Source: Murinocardiopsis flavida (lineage in GTDB: Bacteria; Actinomycetota; Actinomycetes; Streptosporangiales; Streptosporangiaceae). Taken from it: DNA of 64,000 bases. The notes beneath the pieces are model-generated. The model searched no databases. It worked only from the letters and a program-made list of their open reading frames with translations, and was not told the origin of the DNA. Below, piece by piece: positions 51,246 through 60,343 of this stretch. Each line of letters opens with the position of its first letter. Position 1 is the stretch's first letter. The stretch spans positions 1 to 64,000 of the forward strand of contig NZ_PYGA01000013.1 of the NCBI RefSeq assembly GCF_003014485.1, in the 5' to 3' direction. The position numbers were made by a program, and so were the translations under genes.

Positions 51246-52538
51246 ATGACGACCCCCGCCGCAGCCCCCGCCCCGCCCGAACCGGCCGACCCGGCCGGGC
51301 TGCCCTACGCCCCCGGCGCGATCCTCGCCGACACGGCGTCCCACCTGGCCAAGCTGTCGGAGGCGTGGGAGCACATCCGGCGCAGGCGCGCGGCCGGACT
51401 GCCCTTGTACAACACCACCGGCCTGGAACGGCGCCTCGCGCTGCCCGAGGACCAGGACCCGTGGCTGCTCGACGACGAGTGGGCGGGCGCCGTCTACGAC
51501 ACCGAGGTGCGCTCGCTCGGCCTGGCGCACCTCGGCGGCACCTCCGATCGCCACGACGTGCTCGTCACCAACCGGCTGACCGCCGCGCTGTACGTCGCCA
51601 TGCAGGTGACCGTGCGCCCGGGGTCGTCGGTGGTCGCGGTCTCGCCCACCTACAGCCACCCCGCCGTCGCCCGCGCCGTCCGCGACGCGGGCGGCCTGCT
51701 CGTCCAGACCAGCGGCGCCGCCGCGTTCGCCGCCGCGCTGGCGGACCTGGACGACGTCTCGGCCGTCGTGCTCACCCGGCTCGCCGTCACCTACGACGCG
51801 CTCGGCGAGGCGGATCTCCGCGCCATCGTGGCCGCCGCCCACGACCGCGGCGTCCCGGTGGTGGTCGACGACGCAGGTGGGGCACGGGTCGGGCCCGCGG
51901 TGCTCGGCCAGCCGCACACCCTGGAGTTCGGCGCCGACCTGGGAGCCACCGGCCTGGACAAGTACGGACTGGACGGCCCGCGGGTGGGGCTGCTCGGCGG
52001 GCGCGCCGACCTGGTGGCGGCGGCCCGCGCGCGTGCGTTCGAGCTCGGCGCCGAATGCCGTCCGATGCTCTACCCGGCCGTGGCGCGGAGCCTCGGCGGC
52101 TACCGGCCCGAGCGGGTGCGGGAGCTGGTGGCGTCGACCCGCGAGGTCGGCGGGGAGCTGCGGGAGCGACTGGGGTCCTGGGTCGAGGAGACCCCGTTCA
52201 TCACCCGGCTGCCCGGCGAGGGGATCCGCGCGGAACTGCTGCGCCGCGCGCCGTCGTCTGCGGCGTTGTCGGCGGCGGCCGGTCTCGCCCCGGTGGAGGC
52301 GACCGCCGCACTGGCCATGCTGCTGCTGCGCGACCACGGCCTGCTGACGGTGCACTTCGCCGGGATGCCGCCGGGCACGTCCGCGCTGCTCGTCAAGTTC
52401 CTGCCGGCGGAGACCATCGCGGCTCTCGGCGGCGCCGCGGCGTTCGCCGCCGCGGTCGATTCGTCACTGGACCGGGCGGCCGCCATCGCGACCGACACCG
52501 GGGCCGTCCGCCGCCTGCTCCTCGGCGACGACGGGTAG
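51246..52538 (+). CDS. PLP-dependent aminotransferase/SelA-like enzyme
   Basis: 430 residues, fold type I PLP enzyme. Landmarks are Ser-Tyr-Ser-like VSPTYSHPAVARAV, Asp in VPVVVDDAGGARVGP and the PLP Lys in TGLDKYGLDGPRVGLLGG. The last motif is close to the SelA/DgaE group (D-glucosaminate-6-phosphate ammonia-lyase-like) rather than to class I/II aminotransferases. It is probably regulated by the divergent LysR. Substrate unknown. Confidence 0.8.
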   Translation: MTTPAAAPAPPEPADPAGLPYAPGAILADTASHLAKLSEAWEHIRRRRAAGLPLYNTTGLERRLALPEDQDPWLLDDEWAGAVYDTEVRSLGLAHLGGTSDRHDVLVTNRLTAALYVAMQVTVRPGSSVVAVSPTYSHPAVARAVRDAGGLLVQTSGAAAFAAALADLDDVSAVVLTRLAVTYDALGEADLRAIVAAAHDRGVPVVVDDAGGARVGPAVLGQPHTLEFGADLGATGLDKYGLDGPRVGLLGGRADLVAAARARAFELGAECRPMLYPAVARSLGGYRPERVRELVASTREVGGELRERLGSWVEETPFITRLPGEGIRAELLRRAPSSAALSAAAGLAPVEATAALAMLLLRDHGLLTVHFAGMPPGTSALLVKFLPAETIAALGGAAAFAAAVDSSLDRAAAIATDTGAVRRLLLGDDG

Positions 52539-52845
52539 AGCGGCGGTAGCGGGGGCGCCCTCCGAATAGGGCGCTCCGAGCGGCGGTGCGCGCGGTGCCC
52601 CGAGCGGCGGGCGGTGCGCGTGGCGGGCGGGCCGTGTGGGGGTCGGGGCCATGCGGGGCGCGGGCCGAGTGTGGTCCGGGTCGAGCGCGGTCCTGGTCGA
52701 GGTCGGTCCGGGACCCGCGGAGTCCTGGTCGAGCGCGGACCGGGGCCCGCGGAATTCGGGCCGACCTGCTTTGCGGCCGTTCGCATCGATGAAATACGCT
52801 CCGCTGCCGGGGCTCGGGCGTACCCGGGCCCGTCGGTTCGCACGA
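52539..52845. other. Intergenic region with 32-bp imperfect tandem repeat
   Basis: 307 bases. A GC-rich run is followed by two adjacent 32-bp units (52691-52722 and 52723-52754, about 27 of 32 identical). A less GC-rich stretch at 52770-52845 probably holds the promoter of the L7/L12-like gene. Confidence 0.6.
52691..52754 (+). repeat. 32-bp imperfect tandem duplication
   Basis: Both units start TCCTGGTCGAG and end CCGCGGA. They lie 90 bases upstream of the L7/L12-domain gene. Confidence 0.75.
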
Positions 52846-53199
52846 ATGGTGGTTGCTGTGGCTGGTCTGTTCGATCGTTTGCTGGGGGGTTCGCAGGGCC
52901 CCACCCCGTTGACCGAGGAGGCGATCGACGAGGCCCGTTTGCTGATCGCCGAGGACAAGCCCATCCAGGCAATCAAGGCGATCCGGGAGCACACGGGCAT
53001 GGGCCTGGTCGAGGCCAAGAGTGTCGCCGACGCCATTGCCGAGGGTCGCCCGGTGCCCGGCGCCCCGGTCGCGAACCTGGCCGACCGGGCGCGGGAGCTG
53101 CGCGACCAGGACCGGATCGCCGACGCCGTCCGGCTCGTCGCCACCGAGACCGGCATGACCGAGGACGAAGCCGCCCGCTTCATCGGCAGCCTCGACTAA
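52846..53199 (+). CDS. Protein with ribosomal L7/L12 C-terminal-like domain
   Basis: 117 residues. The segment around residue 45 (IKAIREHTGMGLVEAKSVADAI) copies the KIxVIKxVRExTGLGLKEAKxxVD pattern of the L7/L12 C-terminal domain, which binds translation factors. A second helical part follows (LADRARELRDQDRIADAV) and the end resembles a repeat of the helical motif. There is no N-terminal dimerisation domain of real L7/L12. Start ATG 52846; GTG 52858 possible. Confidence 0.85.
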   Translation: MVVAVAGLFDRLLGGSQGPTPLTEEAIDEARLLIAEDKPIQAIKAIREHTGMGLVEAKSVADAIAEGRPVPGAPVANLADRARELRDQDRIADAVRLVATETGMTEDEAARFIGSLD

Positions 53200-53649
53200 C
53201 TGCGACCAACTGCGTGATGGGTCACCCGCAGCACCCGGCGCACCGCCCTCTCCTTTGCTGATCTGTTCCCAAGACAGCCGGACGATGATCGCTGACCTGA
53301 AGCCCAGACCGCGCCTCTGTCTCGTCCATCCGGCACGGCCGCCCGCCAGGGGCCCCGGCCGGCTCGACGAACCGGTTTCCTCGATCTCGGGTGGACTACC
53401 GACTCCTCAGGACCGGCCCTTCTGAGATCGAGGAGACTGATTCGTCAGTGAGGCCAGAGGAGAACACCCGGCGGGCCGTCTGCGGACACGGCAGCGCAGT
53501 AGACCATGCGCGTCCGCACCCCACCCCCGCCCCGGCGGATAAGTCCCGTGAGACCCGTGGTGAACTGCCGGTTTGTCGCCGCGGATGCCGGGGCAGCGGC
53601 TGCGGACGGCCTTCTGGCACGCATCGTACGACAGGAGGGAGCGGCCGAT
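53200..53649. other. Intergenic region with hairpins and repeated element
   Basis: 450 bases. It contains the second copy of the intergenic element (53375-53410) enclosed by an 11-bp inverted repeat (53378-53388 with 53424-53434). A small hairpin with a TTCG tetraloop (53436-53449) follows. No gene is supported until the strong Shine-Dalgarno sequence at 53633. Confidence 0.5.
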
Positions 53650-53865
53650 ATGGAACGCGGCAGCGACAAGCACGGGGCGAAGCTCGACGACGAGATGGAG
53701 CGCGAGATCCAGGGGATGCTCAAAGGCGGCCACCCCACCCGCGCCAACGAGGAGCTGGAGGGCGAGCCCACGGTGACCGACAGCGGCGAGAGCGCCTTCG
53801 ACCGCGACGCCGTCCAGCGTGCGGACGGGGAGGAGGGCGGCGGCACCGCCGCCGAACGGGAGTGA
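53650..53865 (+). CDS. Small acidic conserved actinobacterial protein
   Basis: 71 residues, beginning MERGSDKHGAKLDDEMEREIQGMLKGGHPTR in two adjacent parts, a pattern I recognise as common among small hypothetical actinobacterial proteins. It is strongly acidic in the C-terminal half, with no membrane segment. AGGAGGGA (53633-53640) lies 9 nt before the ATG, so the longer upstream frame is not used. Function unknown. Confidence 0.8.
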   Translation: MERGSDKHGAKLDDEMEREIQGMLKGGHPTRANEELEGEPTVTDSGESAFDRDAVQRADGEEGGGTAAERE

Positions 53866-53904
53866 ACGGTGACCCGCCGCGACCCCCGGCAGCGCGGGTC
53901 CCGC

Positions 53905-54009
53905 GCGACCGTGCAGTCGCCCTGCGCGACCGTGCTGACGCTCCGCACGACCGTGCAACCGTCACGTACGGCCGTGCCGCCGTCCCACGCGACCGTGCCG
54001 CCGCCCCTC
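53905..54009 (+). repeat. 21-bp degenerate tandem repeat, five units
   Basis: Units start at 53905, 53926, 53947, 53968 and 53989, each beginning RCGRCCGTG. A frame from GTG 53869 reads them as heptapeptides (ATVQSPC, ATVLTLR, TTVQPSR, TAVPPSH, ATVPPPL). That ORF (53869-54102) overlaps the GH114 start and is only weakly supported. Confidence 0.85.
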
Positions 54010-54028
54010 TGGCGCGGCCGGGTGCGGC

Positions 54029-54838
54029 GTGAACCGGAGCGGACCGGGGCGCGCGGTGGCGGTCGCCGTCGCGCTGTGCCTGGCGGGCTGCTCTGCCGGT
54101 GATCCGGCCGGGCAGGGCCGCCCGCCGGTCCCCGAGGGGGTCGGATTCGACTATCAGATCGGCGGCGCCTCGACCCCCGACAGCGACGTCGGCCTCGTCG
54201 TGCGCGACCGTGCGGCGGAGCCCGCGCCGGGCGTCTACTCCGTCTGCTACGTCAACGGCTACCAGGCCCAGGAGTCCGAGATCGGCTTCTGGCGCGCGGA
54301 CCACGCCGACCTGCTTCTCACCGACGACGACGGCGGCCCGGTGGTCGACACCGACTGGAACGAGCAGCTCCTCGACATCTCCACCGGTTCCAAGCGGGCG
54401 GCCGTCGCCGCCGTCGTGGGCGGCTGGATCGCGGGGTGCGCCAAGGACGGGTTCGACGCCGTGGAGATCGACAACCTCGACTCGCCCACACGCTCCCATG
54501 GCCTGCTCACCTCGGACGACGCGCTCGCCTACGCCGGTGAGCTGATCGAGCGCGCCCATGGCGCCGGGCTCGCCATCGGGCAGAAGAACGCGGTTGCCGC
54601 GGCGGGGCGGGGCGCGCGGGCCGGGTTCGACTTCGCCGTCGCGGAGGAGTGCGCGCGCTACGACGAGTGCGGCGACTACGCCGGCGCCTACCCGGGGCGC
54701 GTCTACGACGTGGAGTACCGCAAGGGCGACTTCGACCGCGCCTGCGCCCATCCCGTGCCGGGCGTGTCGGTCGTGCTCCGCGACCTCGGCGTCACCCCGC
54801 CCGGAGATGACGCCCACGTGCGCGCCGTCTGCCCCTGA
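54029..54838 (+). CDS. Lipoprotein of the GH114 (endo-alpha-1,4-polygalactosaminidase) family
   Basis: 269 residues. The lipoprotein signal has lipobox LAGC (Cys21). The TIM-barrel pattern includes VGFDYQIGG near residue 37, VYSVCYVNGYQAQESE, LDIST and the acidic DGFDAVEIDNLDS characteristic of GH114, then GLAIGQKNA and FAVAEECARYDEC. It is anchored outside the membrane and probably cuts a galactosamine-containing polysaccharide. Confidence 0.88.
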   Translation: MNRSGPGRAVAVAVALCLAGCSAGDPAGQGRPPVPEGVGFDYQIGGASTPDSDVGLVVRDRAAEPAPGVYSVCYVNGYQAQESEIGFWRADHADLLLTDDDGGPVVDTDWNEQLLDISTGSKRAAVAAVVGGWIAGCAKDGFDAVEIDNLDSPTRSHGLLTSDDALAYAGELIERAHGAGLAIGQKNAVAAAGRGARAGFDFAVAEECARYDECGDYAGAYPGRVYDVEYRKGDFDRACAHPVPGVSVVLRDLGVTPPGDDAHVRAVCP

Positions 54839-54988
54839 CACGCCCCGACCCCCTGACACCCCCGATCCCGATGACGGACCCCGGAACGCGCGCCAATGAG
54901 CCGCTGGGCCCATGACGCCCGATCGCCGACTCGCTAGATTCGCCCGGGTGCGGGCGGTTCGTCCGCCTTTGCACGCGGGGAGAGCACT

Positions 54989-56044
54989 GTGAGTCGTCCA
55001 TTCGCCGGGAGGTCCGAGCACGGTGCGGGTGCCGTCGAGTACGGGGCGGTGGTCGTCCTCGTCGCCGCGATCGCCGGCGGGCTCTACGCCGCGGGGATCC
55101 CCGAGAAGGTCGGCGCGGACGTCGGTGCCGCGGTGTGCGACCTCACCGACCTCACCGACCTCACCGGCGGCACCGGCTGCGGCGGCTCCGACACCCCCGG
55201 GTCCGGCGAGGACGAGCGCGACGACATCACCACCATGCAGTACCCGGCCGATCCCGGGGGCCAGGTGTGCCTGCCGCTGTGCGATCCCGAAAGGGGAAAC
55301 AAGCACCTGGACGACTGGCCCGAACCGCCCATCCACCCGGAGCAGGGCATCGCCATCGATTCGGCCGAGGAGTACGACCAGACGGACATCGACGACGTCT
55401 CCGACAAGGTGATGATGAACGGAGTCCCGGGGCACCAGTTGGAGATCAAGAGGACGCAGGCGTACAACTTCGCCACCGGCGGCGACCTCAAGGGCATGGA
55501 CAACGCGAGCGGTGCCCTGAAGCACTTCCTCGACGGTTCCGGCGAGACGAAGCAGATCGACGCCGACGACCTGCGCAAGGACGTGCCGGAGTTCGACGCC
55601 GAGGTGAAGAAGGCGAACAAGCAGATCGGCGCCGACGCGATCGCCGACGCCAAGAAGCGCGGCGTGACCGAGCCGGTGACCTACCCGGTGAGCACCGAGT
55701 GGAACGCGTTCGGCTACAACAAGGAGGGCACGGGCTACATCTACGACGACGCCGATTGGATCAACACGCTCGGGAGCTGGCAGTACAACCAGGTCGGCGA
55801 GGTCACCGTGTACCCGCCCGCCGAGCCCGACGGCGAGTGGACCCAGACGACCACCACGCAGACCAACGTCAAGAAGTACTACGACTGGGACGAGGACAAG
55901 ACCGGACCGGCGGTCAAGGGGCCCATGGGCATCGAGAGCGATTTCAGCGAGCAGGACCTGTGGAACATGCACCGCACCGGCATCGCCCAGGAGTTCTGGA
56001 TCGAGGGGTCCACCGACAAGGAGACGACTGTGGGGACCGGATGA
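54989..56044 (+). CDS. Secreted-type protein with Flp-prepilin-like N-terminus, possible toxin
   Basis: 351 residues. Residues 8-40 (RSEHGAGAVEYGAVVVLVAA) share the Gly-Ala-Gly/Glu-Tyr-Gly-Ala pattern with the HINT toxin at 31550. A Thr/Asp/Gly-rich linker follows. The C-terminal 250 residues are hydrophilic, Lys/Asp-rich, with no recognised domain. The stop overlaps the ATG of a small lipoprotein gene, a layout that fits a toxin with its immunity protein. Function not recognised. Confidence 0.8.
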   Translation: MSRPFAGRSEHGAGAVEYGAVVVLVAAIAGGLYAAGIPEKVGADVGAAVCDLTDLTDLTGGTGCGGSDTPGSGEDERDDITTMQYPADPGGQVCLPLCDPERGNKHLDDWPEPPIHPEQGIAIDSAEEYDQTDIDDVSDKVMMNGVPGHQLEIKRTQAYNFATGGDLKGMDNASGALKHFLDGSGETKQIDADDLRKDVPEFDAEVKKANKQIGADAIADAKKRGVTEPVTYPVSTEWNAFGYNKEGTGYIYDDADWINTLGSWQYNQVGEVTVYPPAEPDGEWTQTTTTQTNVKKYYDWDEDKTGPAVKGPMGIESDFSEQDLWNMHRTGIAQEFWIEGSTDKETTVGTG

Positions 56045-56508
56045 GCCGCGGGAGCCGCGGGATCCTCCTCGGCGCGACCGCCGTCCTCGCCGCCGCGCTC
56101 CTCACCGCGTGCGGCGGGCAGGAGGAGGCCGAGCCGAAGGGGCCTCCGACCGACCGGGAGCGCCTGGCCGGGTTCACCGGCCTCAAGGCACCCGAGAACG
56201 CGAAGGACCTCACGGTCGCCACCGCGGAGACCGACGACGAGCGCACGCGGATGAAGGCCGCGTTCGGCACCGACCGCAAGGGCGCCGAGCGGTTCTGCCG
56301 GGCCGCGAACCTGGGCACCTACCCCGACCCCGAAGGGCCGGGCGAGGAGGAGCAGGAGGCGTTCGGCGTGGGCGGCCGGAGCGTGGGCGGCTCCGTGAGC
56401 TGCCGCGGCGTCGACCCGAAGTCCGGCGACGTGCAGCGCGACGTGCTCGTGGTCTACCCCACCAAGGACACCGCGGAGGTCCACCTCATAGCCTACGAGG
56501 TCGACTGA
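56041..56508 (+). CDS. Small lipoprotein, possible immunity partner
   Basis: 155 residues with lipobox LTAC (Cys24). The mature part is acidic; two Cys (FCRAA and VSCRG) could pair. No domain is recognised. It is translationally coupled to the Flp-like protein gene (GGATGA). Lipoprotein immunity proteins are known for several secreted toxins; the role here is inferred from gene layout. Confidence 0.8.
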   Translation: MSRGSRGILLGATAVLAAALLTACGGQEEAEPKGPPTDRERLAGFTGLKAPENAKDLTVATAETDDERTRMKAAFGTDRKGAERFCRAANLGTYPDPEGPGEEEQEAFGVGGRSVGGSVSCRGVDPKSGDVQRDVLVVYPTKDTAEVHLIAYEVD

Positions 56509-56683
56509 CCCGATCACCGGGGCACCCGGCCCCGCCTTCTCTCCTGCGCAATGGCCGCCACCAGCGGTGATTCCGCTCCCCAGGGCCCGGGCCGGGCCGA
56601 CGCCCCGGTTTCCGCACCGGCGGGCCCGGGTAGCGGGGCGCACCGGGAGCCGAGGTAGGACGACGGAGAAGGCCTGGTGGGTC

Positions 56684-56977
56684 ATGTCCCTGTCCCAGTA
56701 CGACAACGATCGTCTGCGCGCCATCGAGGACCGGACGCGCCGCGAGGACCCCGTGTTCGCCGCGCGGTTCACCCACGGGTGCGCGCAGCTCGGCGACCCG
56801 CGCGCCGAATGGCTCCTTCCGGTCATCGCCGCGGTCGTGTTCGCGACCTTGGGCGTCACTGTCCTGCTGTTCTCGCTGCTGCTGGCGACGGACGGCGCCG
56901 CCGTCCTCGACCGCACCGGGCCGTCCGGGGCGAGCGCGCCGCCGGTGCGCGACGGCGTGCGCGTGAACGCGCCATGA
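56684..56977 (+). CDS. DUF3040 membrane protein
   Basis: 97 residues. It starts MSLSQYDNDRLRAIEDRTRRED, the DUF3040 signature, followed by one long hydrophobic stretch (about 48-70). DUF3040 proteins are small membrane proteins of Actinobacteria without known function. Its last codons lie in the first unit of a 26-bp tandem repeat. Confidence 0.88.
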   Translation: MSLSQYDNDRLRAIEDRTRREDPVFAARFTHGCAQLGDPRAEWLLPVIAAVVFATLGVTVLLFSLLLATDGAAVLDRTGPSGASAPPVRDGVRVNAP

Positions 56978-57046
56978 CCCGGACGCCGGAAACCGCGCCA
57001 TGACTTGGGCGCCGGAGATCGCGCCATGACCCGGGCGCCGGAAACG
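56969..57046 (+). repeat. 26-bp tandem repeat, three units
   Basis: Units 56969-56994, 56995-57020 and 57021-57046 all start GCGCCATGAC and share GCGCCGGA or ACGCCGGA. They run from the DUF3040 stop codon to the leader of the ClpC-like gene. Each contains an ATGA. Confidence 0.92.
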
Positions 57047-57072
57047 GGTGTCCGCGGAGAGGAGAGGTGACC

Positions 57073-59607
57073 ATGACGACCGACCAGGGCGGCGGGTTCG
57101 ACCCGCGTTCCTTCGAGGAGTTCCTGGCGCGCTTCTTCGGGCCCGGCGGCGCGCGCCGCCCCGCGCAGCGCGTCGACCTGTCCCGGCTGATGGACGACTC
57201 GGCGCGCCAGGTGGTGGCGCAGGCGATCTCCCGCGCGGCGGAGACCGACCACAGCGACCTCGACGCGTCCCACCTGCTGTGGGCCCTCGCGAACTACGAG
57301 CCGGTCCGGGAACTGCTGATGCGCACGGGCGCCGACCCGGCGGCCCTTGAGCGGTCCGCCGCGGCGGAGGCGCAACGGGCACCCGAGGCCGGGCCGGGCC
57401 CGCCCATGCTCACCCCGTCGGCCAAGCGCACCCTGCTCGACGCGCACCAGATCGCGCGCTCCCTCGGCCACGCCTACATCACCCCGGAGCACCTCGTGTT
57501 CGCGCTCGCCGTCAACGGCGAGTCGCCGGCCGGCCGGCTGCTCGCGGAGTCGGGCGTCACACCGGAGGCGTTGCAGAACGCGGGGCGTTCCCGCGGCGCG
57601 GGCGGCGACGACGGCGGGTCCGCCTCCGGCGCGCCGAGCGCGACCCCGAACCTGGACGAGCACGGCACCGACATGACCGCGCTCGCCGCCGAGGGGCGGC
57701 TCGACCCGGTGGTCGGCCGCGACGACGAGGTCGAGCAGACCATCGAGGTGCTCGCCCGCCGCAGGAAGAACAACCCGGTCCTCATCGGCGACCCCGGTGT
57801 GGGCAAGACCGCCATCGTGGAGGGGATCGCGCAGCGGATCAACGACGACGACGTCCCCGAGACGCTCAGCGGGCGGCGGCTGGTCCAACTCGACCTCGCG
57901 GGCGTGGTCGCGGGCACCCGGTACCGCGGCGACTTCGAGGAGCGCTTGCAGAACCTCATCGAGGAGATCCGGTCGCAGGCCGACCGGCTCCTCGTCTTCA
58001 TCGACGAGGTGCACACGGTGGTGGGCGCCGGCGGCGGCGAGGGGTCGATGAGCGCCGGCAACATGCTCAAGCCCGCGCTGGCACGCGGTGAGCTGCACAT
58101 CATCGGCGCGACGACGATCGACGAGTACCGCAAGAACATCGAGAAGGACGCGGCGCTGGAGCGGCGGTTCCAGCCGGTGCTCATCTCCGAGCCGAGCGTC
58201 GCCGACACCGTCGACATCCTGCGGGGCCTGCGCGACCGCTACGAGGCGCACCACCAGGTGCGTTTCAGCGACGACAGCCTGGCGGCGGCGGCCGAGCTGG
58301 CCGACCGCTACATCTCCGACCGCTTCCTGCCGGACAAGGCGATCGACCTGGTCGACCAGGCCGGCGCGCGGGTCCGGCTGCGCGTCAAGACGCCGAGCGT
58401 CGACCTGCGCGAGCTGGAGCAGCGGCAGCGGGAACTGGAGGCCCGCAAGGAGCAGGCGGTCCGCGACGAGGACTACGAGCAGGCCACCGAGGTCCGCGAC
58501 GAGATCGGCCGCACCCGCGAGGCGATCGGGCGGGCGCGCGCCGAGGGGCCGACCCAGGTGCCCGAGGTCGGAGTGGTGGACGTCGCCGAGGTCGTCTCGC
58601 GCATCACCTCGGTCCCCGTGGCGCAGCTCACCCAGGAGGAGCGCGCCCGCCTGGTCGGGCTGGAGGAGCGGTTGCGCGCCCGGGTGGTGGGGCAGGACGA
58701 GGCGGTGGCGGCGGTCGCCGAGGCGGTCCGCCGGTCGCGCGCCGGGCTGGCGGCACCGGACCGGCCCATCGGCAGTTTCATCTTCCTGGGCCCCACCGGT
58801 GTCGGAAAGACCGAGCTGGCGCGGGCCCTCGCGGAGTCCCTGTTCGGATCGTCGGAGCGGATGATCCGGTTCGACATGAGCGAGTTCCAGGAGCGCCACA
58901 CCGCCAGCCGGCTGACGGGCGCGCCGCCCGGGTACGTGGGCTACGAGGAGGCCGGTCAGCTGACGGAGGCCGTGCGCCGCCAGCCCTACGCGGTCGTGCT
59001 GCTGGACGAGGTCGAGAAGGCGCACCCCGACGTGTTCAACCTGCTGTTGCAGGTGCTCGACGACGGCCGGCTCACCGATGGGCAGGGCCGCACGGTCGAC
59101 TTCCGCAACGTCGTGATCATCATGACGAGCAACCTGGGGTCGGAGTTCATCACGGGCGGCGGCCCGCTCGGGTTCGCCGTCGCGGACGCGGCCGACCAGG
59201 GCGCCCGCGACCGGATCATGCGCCGGCTGGAGGAGGAGTTCCGGCCGGAGTTCCTCAACCGGGTGGACGAGATCATCGTGTTCGCGAAGCTCGGCGACGG
59301 CGAACTGGCGCAGATCACCCGCATGATGCTGGACGAGACCGAGCGGCGGCTGCGCGCCCAGGACGTCACGGTGCGGTTCACCGACGACGCGGTGCGGTGG
59401 CTCGCGGCGAAGGGCCACCGCCCCGAGTTCGGCGCGCGCCCGCTGGAGCGGACGATCCAGCGCAATGTGGGCAACCGGTTGTCCTCGATGCTGCTGGGCG
59501 GCGAGCTCGTGCCCGGCGCGCATGTCGTGGTGGGGGCGGCCGACGGCGAACTGACCTTCGCGGTGGAGCTCACCGCCGCGGAGGATCCGCGCGCGGTCAC
59601 CGGCTGA
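57073..59607 (+). CDS. ClpC-like AAA+ chaperone (paralogue)
   Basis: 844 residues. A divergent Clp N-domain (about 25-175) precedes AAA-1 with Walker [10 protein letters not shown] near 239, a UVR-like middle segment ([18 protein letters not shown]) and AAA-2 with Walker [10 protein letters not shown] near 573. The loop PLGF, the usual ClpP-docking tripeptide context, is present. The N-terminus differs from the housekeeping ClpC start, so this is a second copy. ATG 57073 follows GGAGAGG; GTG 57067 is possible. It probably unfolds proteins for ClpP. Confidence 0.92.
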   Translation: MTTDQGGGFDPRSFEEFLARFFGPGGARRPAQRVDLSRLMDDSARQVVAQAISRAAETDHSDLDASHLLWALANYEPVRELLMRTGADPAALERSAAAEAQRAPEAGPGPPMLTPSAKRTLLDAHQIARSLGHAYITPEHLVFALAVNGESPAGRLLAESGVTPEALQNAGRSRGAGGDDGGSASGAPSATPNLDEHGTDMTALAAEGRLDPVVGRDDEVEQTIEVLARRRKNNPVLIGDPGVGKTAIVEGIAQRINDDDVPETLSGRRLVQLDLAGVVAGTRYRGDFEERLQNLIEEIRSQADRLLVFIDEVHTVVGAGGGEGSMSAGNMLKPALARGELHIIGATTIDEYRKNIEKDAALERRFQPVLISEPSVADTVDILRGLRDRYEAHHQVRFSDDSLAAAAELADRYISDRFLPDKAIDLVDQAGARVRLRVKTPSVDLRELEQRQRELEARKEQAVRDEDYEQATEVRDEIGRTREAIGRARAEGPTQVPEVGVVDVAEVVSRITSVPVAQLTQEERARLVGLEERLRARVVGQDEAVAAVAEAVRRSRAGLAAPDRPIGSFIFLGPTGVGKTELARALAESLFGSSERMIRFDMSEFQERHTASRLTGAPPGYVGYEEAGQLTEAVRRQPYAVVLLDEVEKAHPDVFNLLLQVLDDGRLTDGQGRTVDFRNVVIIMTSNLGSEFITGGGPLGFAVADAADQGARDRIMRRLEEEFRPEFLNRVDEIIVFAKLGDGELAQITRMMLDETERRLRAQDVTVRFTDDAVRWLAAKGHRPEFGARPLERTIQRNVGNRLSSMLLGGELVPGAHVVVGAADGELTFAVELTAAEDPRAVTG

Positions 59608-59736
59608 GCGCGGGACCGCCGCGGTAGGGCGGTAGGTCCGCGCGATCGTGGGTAGGGCGGCCGTTGCCGGGGCAGCGGGGGAGGGAACCGCCGGAACCGG
59701 CGGTCCGTGATCGAGATTCAAGGAGCTGCAATCGTT

Positions 59737-59922
59737 ATGGCATCGACCGGTCTGGTTCGGACCAGCGACGGCGTCGTCGCCGGGGTATGCGGCGGCCTGG
59801 CGCGGCGCTTCGGGTTGTCGCCGTTCCTCGTGCGGCTGCTGTTCGTGGTGTCGTGCGTGCTTCCCGGTCCGCAGTTCGTCATCTACATCGCGCTGTGGAT
59901 CGTGATGCCGAAGGAGCGCTGA
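59737..59922 (+). CDS. PspC-domain membrane protein
   Basis: 61 residues covering one PspC domain: LVRTSDGVVAGVCGGLARRF, then LSPFLVRLLFVVS and IYIALWIVMPKE. A single membrane helix pair. AAGGAG (59720-59725) precedes ATG 59737 by 11 nt. PspC proteins belong to phage-shock-type membrane stress responses, which fits the neighbouring ClpC-like gene. Confidence 0.88.
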   Translation: MASTGLVRTSDGVVAGVCGGLARRFGLSPFLVRLLFVVSCVLPGPQFVIYIALWIVMPKER

Positions 59923-60343
59923 CCGGCGCGGTCCCGCCGGTGCGGGGGCGCCGGTGCGGGGGCGCCGTGCGGCGCCGTGCGGCGCCGGGCCGCCGGGGTG
60001 CGGGGCGCGCCGCCGTGGTGCGGGGCGCAGGTGAATCGGGGGAATACCGAGCGGGGGCTCCCCGTTATGACGGGTGCGGGCGGGCACGGTTGAAAGTGTC
60101 CCCCGGGCTCCATTTCGAAGCCTTCGCGGAATACCGCGCGGGTACGGCCGCTCCGGCGGCGGTCCCGCGGTCTCGGAGCCGCGTTGTGCGCCACGCCGTG
60201 AGGCGACCGCCGTGCCCGCCCGTGCACCGTGGGGCGGTGGGGCCGGGTGATCACCCGGCCCCACCGCCCCACGGTTTTTTGCGGCGGTAACGCCGTTCCG
60301 CCCCCGCGGCCGCGCGCCCCCGCCCCTGAACGCCCCCGCAGGC
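59923..60343. other. Intergenic region, low-complexity repeats then terminator
   Basis: 421 bases. At 59935-60032 short GTGCGGGGGCGCCG/GTGCGGCGCC repeats form low-complexity DNA. A lower-GC part (60060-60130) has no ORF of note. A long palindromic terminator sits at 60226-60280. Confidence 0.5.
60226..60280 (+). terminator. Strong rho-independent terminator (25-bp palindrome plus T6)
   Basis: A perfect 50-nt palindrome (60226-60275) is followed by TTTTTT on the plus strand. It can fold as a 23-bp stem with the central GATC as loop. It ends rightward transcription from the PspC gene before the convergent oxidoreductase. Confidence 0.9.

Noticed and set aside
53869..54102. 77-codon ORF over the 21-bp repeat as a definite gene
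   Set aside because: A GGGAG lies upstream but the end runs out of frame into the GH114 signal peptide coding region and codon quality falls; it is kept only as a comment on the repeat.
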